64,000 nt of DNA from positions 496,001 through 560,000 of the forward strand of contig NZ_CP080417.1 of the NCBI RefSeq assembly GCF_019457535.1. Reading direction: 5' to 3'. Shown here in pieces: positions 24,854 through 33,444 of this stretch (position 1 is its first letter; every line of letters starts with the position of its first letter). This stretch comes from Shewanella halotolerans (GTDB lineage: Bacteria > Pseudomonadota > Gammaproteobacteria > Enterobacterales > Shewanellaceae). The position numbers and the translations under genes were made by a program. The notes under the pieces are model-generated. The model saw only the letters and a program-made list of their open reading frames with translations. It searched no databases and had not been told where the DNA came from.

Positions 24854-27253
24854 ATGAGACCCTCTACACTCGCGCTGGCCCTTGCCCTCATTCTGGTCCC
24901 GACTGGCCCCCTGCTCGCCATCGAAAATAGCGCTAAGGTGATCAAGAGCAGTCAGGCCGCCAAAGGCTTTATCAACCTCTTCTATCAGCAAGGTTCGGGC
25001 GATCTCTACCTGGAGGCGACCCGCCTCAAGCAGCCGTTCTTGTTGGTCACCAGCCTGCCCCATGGCGTGGGCTCTAACGATATCGGTCTGGATCGCGGCC
25101 AGCTGGGGATGACCCGCCTGGTGCAGTTTGAGCGCCACGGCCCCTATCTCATCCTGAAACAACTCAACACCCGCTACCGGGTGACCACAGACAACGGCGC
25201 CGAGCAGCGGGCAGTCAAAGAGGCCTTCGCCGAGTCTGTGCTCTGGCGCGGCAAGCTGCTGGAAGGCAAGCAGGCGCTGGTGTCGATCAAGGATCTTGTG
25301 CTGCGTGACCTGCACGGCATAGCCGACACCCTGGAGCAGACCAAGCAGGGGCATTATCAGCTGGATAAGGAGACCTCGCTCATCCTGCCTCAGGGGGTGA
25401 AATCCTTCGAGCGTAACAGCGATGTAGACGTACTGCTCACCTTCAAGGGCGCCAAGGCCGGGCCTCAGGTGGCCGAGGTCACCCCAGACGGCAAACAGAT
25501 GTCGCTGCGGATGCGCTACTCCTTCGTCGAGCTGCCGGACGACAACTACCAGCCCAGGGCCTATCACCCCAACAGCGGCTACCTGTCCGATGAGTATCTG
25601 GATTACGGCGCGCCGATCGATAAGGACATAGTGCAGCGTCATCTGCTGCGTCACCGCCTGCAGAAGGTCGTCCCGGGCGATGCCCCCAGCGAGGTGGTGA
25701 AACCTATCATCTACTACCTGGATCCCGGTGTGCCCGAGCCCATTCGTAGCGCCCTGCTAGAGGGCGCTCGCTGGTGGGAGACCGCCTTCAACGAGGCCGG
25801 CTTCATCAACGGCTTCAAGGTGGAACTGTTGCCGGAAGATGCCGACCCTCAGGATATTCGTTACAACGTGATCCAGTGGGTACACAGGGCGACCCGTGGC
25901 TGGTCTTACGGCAGCGCCATCGCCGATCCCCGCACAGGTGAGATCATCAAGGGCCATGTGACCTTGGGCAGTCAGCGGGTCAGGCAAGATCACCTCATCG
26001 CCCGTGGCCTCACCGCGGGCTGGCAAGACAGAGAGGCGGTCGCCCAGGCGGTGACAGACCTTTCCCTGGCGCGTATTCGCCAGCTGTCGGCCCATGAGGT
26101 GGGCCACACCTTAGGCCTAGATCATAACTTCGCGGCGTCGAGTAACGATAACGCCTCTGTGATGGATTATCCGCACCCCAAGGCAACCCTAAAGGGCGAC
26201 AAGATAGATATTTCTGCCCCCTATGATGAGGGCGTCGGTGCCTGGGACAAGTTTACCGTAGCCTATGGCTATGGTCAGTTTAGCGCGGAGGATCAACAGA
26301 CTAAGCTGACCGAGCTGATGCAGGCAGTGGAGCGTCAGGGGCTAAGATATATCGGCGAGGCAGATTCGCGCCGCGCCGGTGCCAGCCATGCCTACGCCAG
26401 TCTGTGGGACAATGGCCAGGATCCTGTGGCCGAACTGAGCCGCCTGGCCAAGGTACGCGAGGCGGCCATCGACGGCTTTAGCGATGCCGCCTTGCTGCAA
26501 GGCCAGCCCTATGGCGAGCTGCGCGATGCCTTCGTCCCCATCTATCTGCTAACCCGCTATCAAATAGAAGCCGCGGCCAAGTTTATCGGCGGCACCGACT
26601 ATACCTATTCCACCCAGGAGGGCGGGCGCAGCTGGCATTATATGGCGCCTGAGCTGCAAAAGAATGCTCTGGACGCACTGCTGCAGGGCCTGAGCGTGGA
26701 TGCCCTGGCGCTGCCGACTAAGGTGACCGATGCCCTGGTGCCTAAGTCGGGTAACTATGGCGCCACCCGCGAGAGCTTCGATAGCGCCACCGGTGTGGTG
26801 ATCGACCCTATCGGCATGGCCGAGGTGCTGAGTCGTCACACCTGCGGGCAGCTGCTGCAGCCGATGCGACTCAATCGCGTCAATCAGGGCTACTTTGCCG
26901 ACAAGGAGCAGCTCTCCGTCGTTACTCTGGTGAACAAGCTGCTGGCCAAGACAGTGTTTGCCGATGCCCCTAACGGTCAGGCTCAGGGGGTATGGATGCG
27001 GGTCAATGCCGTGGTGCTCGACGCCCTGCTGGCCAGCTACCACGACGCGGCGAGTTCGCCCGAGGTGAAGGCGCAGCTGGCGGGCCGTCTGGCCTTCGCC
27101 CAGAAGCAGCTCAGCCGACTGGTGAAGCGCAGCAGCGACTATGAGGCGGCCCATTATCAATGGCTGCTCGATGGCGTAGAGAAGGGGCTGAAGGATAGCA
27201 AGCACAAGCTGATCCACAAGCCGCTGGCTATGCCACCGGGCTCGCCGATTTAA
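24854..27253 (+). CDS. Secreted zinc metalloprotease (metzincin, DUF5117/DUF5118 type)
   Basis: A 799-residue protein with a signal peptide (cut near ALILVPTGPLLA, about residue 22). The N-terminal half has the strand-rich layout of DUF5118/DUF5117 proteins. The catalytic HEVGHTLGLDH motif (HExxHxxGxxH, near residues 413-423) is complete and is followed by a SVMDYP Met-turn ~16 residues on, which defines metzincins. It is probably an envelope or exported peptidase; the target is unknown. AAGGAG lies just before the ATG. It is monocistronic. Confidence 0.9.
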   Translation: MRPSTLALALALILVPTGPLLAIENSAKVIKSSQAAKGFINLFYQQGSGDLYLEATRLKQPFLLVTSLPHGVGSNDIGLDRGQLGMTRLVQFERHGPYLILKQLNTRYRVTTDNGAEQRAVKEAFAESVLWRGKLLEGKQALVSIKDLVLRDLHGIADTLEQTKQGHYQLDKETSLILPQGVKSFERNSDVDVLLTFKGAKAGPQVAEVTPDGKQMSLRMRYSFVELPDDNYQPRAYHPNSGYLSDEYLDYGAPIDKDIVQRHLLRHRLQKVVPGDAPSEVVKPIIYYLDPGVPEPIRSALLEGARWWETAFNEAGFINGFKVELLPEDADPQDIRYNVIQWVHRATRGWSYGSAIADPRTGEIIKGHVTLGSQRVRQDHLIARGLTAGWQDREAVAQAVTDLSLARIRQLSAHEVGHTLGLDHNFAASSNDNASVMDYPHPKATLKGDKIDISAPYDEGVGAWDKFTVAYGYGQFSAEDQQTKLTELMQAVERQGLRYIGEADSRRAGASHAYASLWDNGQDPVAELSRLAKVREAAIDGFSDAALLQGQPYGELRDAFVPIYLLTRYQIEAAAKFIGGTDYTYSTQEGGRSWHYMAPELQKNALDALLQGLSVDALALPTKVTDALVPKSGNYGATRESFDSATGVVIDPIGMAEVLSRHTCGQLLQPMRLNRVNQGYFADKEQLSVVTLVNKLLAKTVFADAPNGQAQGVWMRVNAVVLDALLASYHDAASSPEVKAQLAGRLAFAQKQLSRLVKRSSDYEAAHYQWLLDGVEKGLKDSKHKLIHKPLAMPPGSPI

Positions 27254-27293
27254 GCTCGTCAGAAGCGCTTATGAGCAAAAATGATATTTAGCT

Positions 27294-27320
27294 AAAAGCC
27301 CCGCATCGCGGGGCTTTTTT
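27294..27320 (+). terminator. Intrinsic terminator after metalloprotease
   Basis: AAAAGCCCCGC-AT-GCGGGGCTTTTTT, a strong hairpin. It lies between convergent genes and is symmetric. Confidence 0.92.
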
Positions 27321-27348
27321 ATGGTCTAAATTTGCCCGAGCCGGCGGG

Positions 27349-27888
27349 CTAGAGACGCTGCACCGAGTCGAGGAAGTTGCGGGCGGTCTGCTCTTCACGG
27401 CTGGACTGATAGCTGGCCATCAACAACAGCAGGTGGTCGTCGATGATATAGATGTGTTGCAACATGCGGGTATCGTCCTTGGGCAGACGCATCTCAACCT
27501 CGTAGCCGCGCATGCCATTGGTGTTGATATAGCCCTTGCTGAGGATCAACTCCTCGAGAATGGCGGCGACTTCAGGCCCCGCCATGGCAGTGTATTTATC
27601 CATCTCATACGGAAGAAACTCCAGATCTTCTGGCTCGAAGCGTTCCATCGAGGACTTGAAACTCATCACAAACATGGTGAGCTTGTCATCGGCGTTTTTC
27701 TGGGTATTGAGGGACTCGAACTCCACTTGGGTGTTTTGCTTGTGCAGCACCTTAGGATCCGGCAACAGCTTGAGGCTCACGGGTACAGAGGTGAGGCGAT
27801 AGGTTTCCAGTGGGTAGGGGGCAAACCAGTGTTGGTAGCCAAAGTAGAGCGCAGCCACCAGGGCCGCCAGTTTGATCAGGTGCGACAT
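27349..27888 (-). CDS. Membrane-anchored protein of unknown function
   Basis: A 179-residue protein with an uncleaved-looking N-terminal hydrophobic helix (residues 3-22) and a periplasmic part of mixed strands and helices ending LDSVQRL. The central FEPEDLEFLPYEMDKYTA region and the late strand IYIIDDHLLLLMASYQ give it the look of a small alpha/beta domain. No family is recognised. It ends convergently with the metalloprotease gene. Confidence 0.7.
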   Translation of the reverse strand: MSHLIKLAALVAALYFGYQHWFAPYPLETYRLTSVPVSLKLLPDPKVLHKQNTQVEFESLNTQKNADDKLTMFVMSFKSSMERFEPEDLEFLPYEMDKYTAMAGPEVAAILEELILSKGYINTNGMRGYEVEMRLPKDDTRMLQHIYIIDDHLLLLMASYQSSREEQTARNFLDSVQRL

Positions 27889-28200
27889 GTTTGTTTCCTT
27901 GTCTGCTTAGCCTGGGGCTAAGGGTTATCCGTAACGCGTCATTGGGTCGTGCTAGCCATATCTGCCCGACTTGCCTTATTTGCTGTGCATTGCGCACTTG
28001 CCATGCAAATAGACTTGGGGGCCGCTGCAACCAAGTGAGTTTACCCAGCAAATCACCCAAATAGCAAATTTGCTGCTGGGTGGTTTGCCACGCAAAAAGT
28101 GTAACAATTTGCAAGCCTTACTGTGATCTTGTTCAAAAAATGTGTGGTTTAGGTTAGTATCTTTGTTAGCTAATTGTGGTCAATAAGATTGGAGTACATG
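27889..28200. other. Intergenic region with possible CRP site
   Basis: A 312-bp AT-leaning gap between divergent genes. TGTGA-TCTTGT-TCAAA (28122-28137) matches the CRP consensus at 9 of 10 arm positions, and TAGTAT at 28155-28160 could be the -10 of the DFSKT-repeat gene; the spacing (centre about -37) is not ideal. Nothing else is seen. Confidence 0.4.
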
Positions 28201-28506
28201 ATGAAGTTGTTAGCCAGCACGACCTTAGCTTTAGCCTCTCTACTACTTGCTACCCAGGCGTTTGCCGAGAGACCAGATTTCTCGAAGACCGCCGCGGCAA
28301 GAGCCGATTATCTCTTTGCCAACAACCCAAGTGCGCAGCTGGATCCGGTGTCGCGCTCGAGCAGTCGTCATGATTTTTCCAAGACGACCGCCGCCAACAG
28401 TGAGTATCGCTTCGCCGACAATCCTCCCGCCGATGAGACTGAGCTTGAGCCGAGAACGACTCAGCACGATTTCTCGCGCACGGAAGCGGCAAGAAAACAG
28501 AGCTAA
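28201..28506 (+). CDS. Small secreted protein with three DFSKT-AA repeats
   Basis: A 101-residue protein with a signal peptide (cut after TQAFA, about residue 20). The mature part is three copies of one repeat: RPDFSKTAAARADYLFANNP, RHDFSKTTAANSEYRFADNP and a shortened QHDFSRTEAARKQ. No family is recognised. Two ATGs are adjacent; the second (28201) is better spaced from the GGAG site. Repeats with alternating basic and acidic residues suggest a soluble periplasmic or exported peptide. It is monocistronic with its own terminator. Confidence 0.72.
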   Translation: MKLLASTTLALASLLLATQAFAERPDFSKTAAARADYLFANNPSAQLDPVSRSSSRHDFSKTTAANSEYRFADNPPADETELEPRTTQHDFSRTEAARKQS

Positions 28507-28524
28507 AGCATTTTTGATCTTGTG

Positions 28525-28550
28525 AAGGAGCCGCTTAGGCTCCTTTTTTT
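28525..28550 (+). terminator. Intrinsic terminator after DFSKT-repeat gene
   Basis: AAGGAGCC-GCTTA-GGCTCCTT followed by seven T. Confidence 0.9.
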
Positions 28551-28623
28551 ATGGCTGTTTTCGTGGCGTTAGCCAGCCCTTTGAGCCATTGCCTGAGCTA
28601 GCAGTTTGAGCTAGCAGGCTGAG

Positions 28624-29007
28624 TCAGTGATTTGCCTCGGCATGATCTTGGCTCTGCCGTGCCTCCAGGCGCATCAGCTTACGGCCCTGACGATAGGCGT
28701 CTATGATGCCGATGAGCCAGCCGAGGATGAAGGCCCAGGTGGCGGCCTCGAGCCAGAAGGCCTCGCCACCCTGTGGGGCCTGGCTGATGGCGGCGTAGAT
28801 GGCGCCATAGTCCAGCGGCAGCTCGCCCGACAGAATCTGGTCCGATACCGTCACGGCGCGGTTGACCGCCTGATACAGGAGGTAGGCGATGCCGCTCAGG
28901 CTGATGCAGGAGATCAGTGTCCCGGCGTTATAGCGCTTGAGGTAGAAGTGGCCCGAACCCGGGCAGACGAAGGCCGAAAGCAGGGTGGCTATGATGGCTT
29001 TATTCAT
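28624..29007 (-). CDS. Small multi-pass membrane protein, TM2-like
   Basis: A 127-residue protein with hydrophobic segments at about residues 5-22, 28-48 and 84-104. The N-terminal AFVCPGSGHFYLKRYNAGT block resembles TM2-type proteins (small membrane proteins with a P-G-x-G-x-F-Y turn). The C-terminus is charged. Function is unknown. It lies 53 bp after the lipoprotein gene on the same strand, so the two may be co-transcribed. Confidence 0.72.
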   Translation of the reverse strand: MNKAIIATLLSAFVCPGSGHFYLKRYNAGTLISCISLSGIAYLLYQAVNRAVTVSDQILSGELPLDYGAIYAAISQAPQGGEAFWLEAATWAFILGWLIGIIDAYRQGRKLMRLEARQSQDHAEANH

Positions 29008-29059
29008 AATGTTCGCTTCTGAGTTGTTTGGTTTCAGCCTCTACACATTAGCGGCTGAA

Positions 29060-29437
29060 CTATTCCAGGTCGACGCGCCTGATGGCGGCCCTGAGGTGTT
29101 CGGCCTTGGCCCGCATTGTCTCGGGTGCCCTGTCGCCATGGGCGGCGAGCTGACTCTCTATGCCGCTCAGCTCCTGCACCAGCCAGCCACGGATCATCAC
29201 ATAGTAGCGTGAATCCGTGCCGTAGCGGGCGATCATTTCTAAGTGCTCGGGTGATGGGCTGGCGATCGCCTGCTGCAGCGCCTGCACCATGGCCCCCAAC
29301 TCTTGCTGCTCTGCCTGGAGACTAGATTTAGACTGAGACTGATCTTGGGCCTGGCTGTGATGATTGGCGCAGCCGGACATCAGTCCGGTGATGAGCAGGC
29401 TGGCTGCAAATAGGGTGAACAAAAACAGACGAGCCAT
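29060..29437 (-). CDS. Small lipoprotein of unknown function
   Basis: A 125-residue protein with a type II signal peptide: the hydrophobic stretch ends in LMSGC, so Cys22 would be lipidated. The mature part is Gln/Ser-rich near the start, then helical. The ATG at 29437 was preferred over an in-frame TTG 12 bases upstream. It has no recognised family and precedes the TM2-like gene. Confidence 0.7.
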   Translation of the reverse strand: MARLFLFTLFAASLLITGLMSGCANHHSQAQDQSQSKSSLQAEQQELGAMVQALQQAIASPSPEHLEMIARYGTDSRYYVMIRGWLVQELSGIESQLAAHGDRAPETMRAKAEHLRAAIRRVDLE

Positions 29438-29500
29438 GGGCGTGTCCAACTAAGTGGCCTATCAATGAGTCTGATAATAACAGCTCTTTTGGGCCTGATT

Positions 29501-29662
29501 ATACCAATCGTAGTAAATAGCTGTTCATTCTAGCTTGTTAAAATACGCGATAACGGCGTTAGTATTTTTGATTGTAGTATAACTACTTATCTAAAAATCC
29601 TGCCTTGTTCTCACGCGTTTTCCCTGCGCTATTTCTGATCATCTACTTACTTTGATTGGTAT
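29501..29662. mobile_element. MITE-like palindromic element with ATACCAATC ends
   Basis: A 162-bp non-coding element. Its ends are inverted repeats: ATACCAATC at the left and GATTGGTAT at the right, continuing imperfectly inward (AGTAA / TTACT). The inside is also partly palindromic, with GTTAAAATACGCGATAAC mirrored by a CGCGTTTTCCCTGCGC segment. A related sequence without these ends lies after groEL. No transposase is encoded; mobility would depend on one elsewhere. Confidence 0.65.
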
Positions 29663-29718
29663 TAGCCTTATGGATCAATTTTTATGCAAGCTAAACCCGT
29701 GCTGTTTATTTGCAAATT

Positions 29719-29746
29719 AAAAAAACCACCGCCTCGGGGCGGTGGT
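29719..29746 (-). terminator. Intrinsic terminator after cytochrome c lipoprotein
   Basis: On the minus strand, ACCACCGCC-CCGA-GGCGGTGGT followed by seven T. Confidence 0.9.
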
Positions 29747-29760
29747 CAGCAGGTGGAATC

Positions 29761-30171
29761 TTAGTTCTGTTTCGCGCCTTCATCTATCCAACGCTTGATG
29801 AGGGCGATCTGCTCGCTGCTGAGGGGCTTTCCTTCGCCTTGCGCAAATTTATCACTGTGGTGGGGCGGCATCTGGATCTTGCTATCGACCTTATGATCGA
29901 TCGCCAGATAGAGGGTGCTGGAGGCGGAGCTGCCGGGGACTACGACAGGGCCAAGCTGGGTACCGCGCATCACGCCCTGATAGCTATCCAGTGCCAGATG
30001 GGTTTTTGCCATGCCTTCGCCTGCACCCGAATGACAGCTGATGCAGGAGGCGTTGAGTATGGGCTGTACTTCGGATGAGAAGCTCACCGGCCGCTCACAG
30101 CCCAGTAGCGCCGTGGTGGCCAATGCTGCCACCAGTAACAGGCGCCTGTCGATGGAGTGATGAGCATACAT
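29761..30171 (-). CDS. Cytochrome c-type lipoprotein (one CxxCH)
   Basis: A 136-residue protein. The signal sequence ends ATTALLGC, a lipobox, so it is probably a lipoprotein. One heme-binding CISCH motif lies near residue 44, with the sixth ligand probably the Met in KIQMPPH near residue 97. The VQPILNASCISCH start and MPPH block resemble the planctomycete-type cytochrome c domain. The ATG at 30171 follows a strong GGGAGGA site. Its electron partner is unknown and no redox gene lies next to it. Confidence 0.85.
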   Translation of the reverse strand: MYAHHSIDRRLLLVAALATTALLGCERPVSFSSEVQPILNASCISCHSGAGEGMAKTHLALDSYQGVMRGTQLGPVVVPGSSASSTLYLAIDHKVDSKIQMPPHHSDKFAQGEGKPLSSEQIALIKRWIDEGAKQN

Positions 30172-30312
30172 AGTATCCTCCCAATAACCTTGTTTTAAGT
30201 ACGGTTTAAGTATAGTCCTGAGAGGGAGAATCCTCCTGTGTGGAGAGTGAGACAAGGCGCCTGTGGTGAGCGGGTGTAAATCCAGCTTGCCGCTAATCCG
30301 AGATGAACCAAA

Positions 30313-30340
30313 GAAAAAGCCCGACTCTCTCGAGCCGGGC
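30313..30340 (-). terminator. Intrinsic terminator after RND operon
   Basis: On the minus strand, GCCCGGCTC-GAGA-GAGTCGGGC followed by TTTTT, 27 bp past the stop of the RND pump gene. Confidence 0.85.
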
Positions 30341-30366
30341 ACGCCGGGAAGCGAAATGGAAAGGGG

Positions 30367-33300
30367 TTATTGCGCCTTAGGCACCTTGATGCCGAAGACC
30401 AGGGTGTAGGCCACCGGCAGCACCACCAGGGTGAGCACAGAGGCGAAGCCCAGGCCGAAGATGATGGTGATCGCCATGGAACCGAAGAAGGCATCCGGCA
30501 GCAGGGGGATCATCCCCAGCATGGTCGTGATCGCCGCCATCAACACGGGACGCACGCGACTCACCGAGGAGTCGAATACCGCGCGGTAGGCTTCCTTACC
30601 CTGGCTCAGCTCCAGGTTGATCTGATCCACCAGGACGATACCATTCTTGATGATCATCCCGGTCAGACTCAGCAGACCCAGCAGTGCCATGAAGCTGAAA
30701 GGGGCGTCGAACAGCAGCAGGCCAGAGACCACGCCGATCAGCGCCAGCGGCACGGTAAACCAGATCACCAGGGGCTGTCTGACCGAGTTAAACAGCAGCA
30801 CTGTTATCAGGAACATCGCCAGGTAGCCAAGTGGGATCGAGCTAAATACCGACTGCTGCGCCTCGCTGGAGGTCTCATATTCGCCGCCCCATTCCAGCTC
30901 ATAGCCGGCAGGCAGGCTGATGGCCTCGACCTTGTCACGTAACTTTCTAAACACAGAATCTGCAGTCTCGTTGCTGCCGTTCACCGGGTCGGCGAGCACA
31001 GAGATCACCCGCTTACGGTCGCGGCGCATGATCAGCGGATCTTCCCACTCAGTGGTGAAGTCGCTGACCACCTGAGAGATGGGCACGAACACATTGTTTT
31101 CTGTGCTCCACACCTGCAGCGCCGAGATGCTGTCGGCATTGAGACGCTCATCGGCCGGTGCCCGGGCGATAATCGGCAATAGGTGGCTGTTCTCACGATA
31201 CAGGCCGACATGCTTGCCACTGAAGTTGGTCAGCAGGGCATTATCGAGGTCTTGCTTGCTGATGCCGGTTTCCCGGGCCTGAGCCAGTGCCAGCTGTGGA
31301 CGCACTAGGGTCACCTGGTTACGCCAGTTGTGGCGCACGCTGGTGGCGCTCGGCTCGGCAAGGAAGATCTCGCTCGCCTGCTGGGCCAGCTGTCTCAGCA
31401 CCTCAGGGTCTTCGCCGTAAAAGCGCGCCTCGATCTTGGCCGCCGGGCTGGGGCCATTCTCCATATACTTGAAGCGATATTCCGCCTCGGGATAGTGCTG
31501 TACCAGGTCCTGCTCCAGCTTACGCATATAGGCGTTGAGGGTCTCCAGGTTGCTCATCTCGATCAGCAGCTGGCCATAGGCGGCGTAGCCCTTCTCCGGC
31601 ACATAGGGCAGCACGAAGCGCTGGGCGCCCTGGCCGACCACACTGGTGATGTTTACCAGGCCGAGATCCTGTTTTGCCTGCTCCGCCATCAAGTCCTGCT
31701 CGATACGACCCAGCAGCGCCTCGGTGGCCTTGATGTCGCTGCCTTCCGGCATCCACACATCCACGAAGAAGATAGGGGTGTTAGAGGCCGGGAAGAAGAC
31801 GTTCTTTACCTGACCGAAGCCCATCACCGAGCCCACCAGGGCCAGCAACACGACCAGCAGGGTCAGGCCGCGAAAACGCATCGCCAGGCCTAGGCTGCCG
31901 CGATAGAGCTGGAACAGCCAACCCTTGTAGGGGTCGCTATCCGCCTCATCGGGGATCTCGCCATCCTTAAACAGCAGATCGCAGAAGAAGGGGGTCAGCG
32001 TCATGGCGGTGATCCAGCTGATAAACAGGGAGATCAGCAGCACCAGGAACAGAGAGATACAAAACTCACCCGTGGCGTTGTCCGACAGACCGATAGGCGC
32101 GAAGGCGATGATGGCAATAACCGTCGCCCCCAGCAGCGGCCACTGGGTCTGGGTGATCACCTGCTTGGCGGTCTCCAGACGCGACTGGCCGCGCTTGAGG
32201 CCTATGATGATCCCTTCGGTTACCACGATAGCGTTATCCACCAACATCCCCAGGGCGATGATCAATGCCCCCAGCGAGATGATCTGCAGCTCGATATTGA
32301 GCACCTTCATCATGATGAAGGTACCGAGAATGGTGAGCAGCAGCACCAGCCCCATCAGCAGGCCAGATCTCAGCCCCATGAAGATCAGCAGCACGCCGAT
32401 GACGATGGCGATCGATTCCGCCAGGTTCACCAAAAAGCCGTTGATGGTCTGATCCACCATCTTGCTCTGGTCATAGACTGTGGTAAGCGTCATGCCCACC
32501 GGCAGCTCGTCGCTGAGCGCCATCATCTTCTGGTTGACGGCTTCACCCACCTTGACCACGTTGACGCCGCTGGAGAAGGCGATGCCCACAGACAGCGCCA
32601 TGTCGCCGCCGCTGTGATACAGGTTGCTCGGGGTCTCGTCCATCGCCTTGTAGATGTTGGCGATATCCCCCAGGTAGATCAGCTTGGCGCTACCGGGCGC
32701 GCTCACCACCAGGCGTGAAAGCGCCTCGACGCTGTCGAACTCGCCCGTGGGGTGGATGCGGATGCGGTTGTCGCCCACGCGTATGCTCCCCGCGTTAGAG
32801 ACCACGTTCTGGCTGTTGATCAGCCCATAGATATAGTCCTGATTAAGACCCAGGGCGTTGATCTTCTGAGTGGAGATCTCCACCACCACCTGTTGGTCGA
32901 CGATACCCGCGATGTTGACGCGCTTGATCCCATCGACCAGCACCAGCTCGCGGCGCAGAAAGTCGGCGTAGTTCTCCAGCTCGCGTTCGCTGTAGCCATC
33001 GCCGCTGAGGTTGAGCAAAATGCCATAGACGTCGCCGAAGTCGTCGATCACCTTAGGCGTCATGGCGCCGCTGGGCAGCTCTCCCAGGGTATCGCTCACC
33101 TTACGGCGCACTTCGTCCCAGATCTGCGGCAGCTTCTCGGCGTCATACTTGTCCTGCATCTCAATTTGGATCTGCGACAGGCCGGCGCTGTTGATTGAGG
33201 TGATATGTTTCACCCCATCGAGCTGTTGCAGTGCATCTTCCAGAGGCAGGGTGACCTCTTCCTCCACCTGCTCCGGTGAGGCGCCAGGGTAGGCAGTGAC

Positions 33301-33441
33301 GACCAGTGCCTCTTTAATGGTAAATTCGGGAAATTCCAGCTGCCCCAGGCTCATGAACGACAGGCTGCCACCTATGAGGAGCAGCAGGGCAAACATCCAA
33401 CTGACCACCTTGTGGGTGATCGAATACTCGGCAAAATTCAT
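30367..33441 (-). CDS. RND efflux pump, inner-membrane subunit
   Basis: A 1024-residue resistance-nodulation-division transporter with the usual layout: a first membrane helix (residues 12-32), a large periplasmic loop with GASPEQVEEEVTLPLE, a group of six helices from about residue 330 to 480, a second large loop, and a second helix group from about residue 870. Helix 4 holds the proton-relay acidic residues in GMLVDNAIVVTE. It forms a tripartite pump with the adaptor encoded 3 bp upstream; no outer-membrane channel gene is present here, so it probably uses TolC. Substrates are unknown. Confidence 0.95.
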   Translation of the reverse strand: MNFAEYSITHKVVSWMFALLLLIGGSLSFMSLGQLEFPEFTIKEALVVTAYPGASPEQVEEEVTLPLEDALQQLDGVKHITSINSAGLSQIQIEMQDKYDAEKLPQIWDEVRRKVSDTLGELPSGAMTPKVIDDFGDVYGILLNLSGDGYSERELENYADFLRRELVLVDGIKRVNIAGIVDQQVVVEISTQKINALGLNQDYIYGLINSQNVVSNAGSIRVGDNRIRIHPTGEFDSVEALSRLVVSAPGSAKLIYLGDIANIYKAMDETPSNLYHSGGDMALSVGIAFSSGVNVVKVGEAVNQKMMALSDELPVGMTLTTVYDQSKMVDQTINGFLVNLAESIAIVIGVLLIFMGLRSGLLMGLVLLLTILGTFIMMKVLNIELQIISLGALIIALGMLVDNAIVVTEGIIIGLKRGQSRLETAKQVITQTQWPLLGATVIAIIAFAPIGLSDNATGEFCISLFLVLLISLFISWITAMTLTPFFCDLLFKDGEIPDEADSDPYKGWLFQLYRGSLGLAMRFRGLTLLVVLLALVGSVMGFGQVKNVFFPASNTPIFFVDVWMPEGSDIKATEALLGRIEQDLMAEQAKQDLGLVNITSVVGQGAQRFVLPYVPEKGYAAYGQLLIEMSNLETLNAYMRKLEQDLVQHYPEAEYRFKYMENGPSPAAKIEARFYGEDPEVLRQLAQQASEIFLAEPSATSVRHNWRNQVTLVRPQLALAQARETGISKQDLDNALLTNFSGKHVGLYRENSHLLPIIARAPADERLNADSISALQVWSTENNVFVPISQVVSDFTTEWEDPLIMRRDRKRVISVLADPVNGSNETADSVFRKLRDKVEAISLPAGYELEWGGEYETSSEAQQSVFSSIPLGYLAMFLITVLLFNSVRQPLVIWFTVPLALIGVVSGLLLFDAPFSFMALLGLLSLTGMIIKNGIVLVDQINLELSQGKEAYRAVFDSSVSRVRPVLMAAITTMLGMIPLLPDAFFGSMAITIIFGLGFASVLTLVVLPVAYTLVFGIKVPKAQ

Positions 33442-33444
33442 CGG

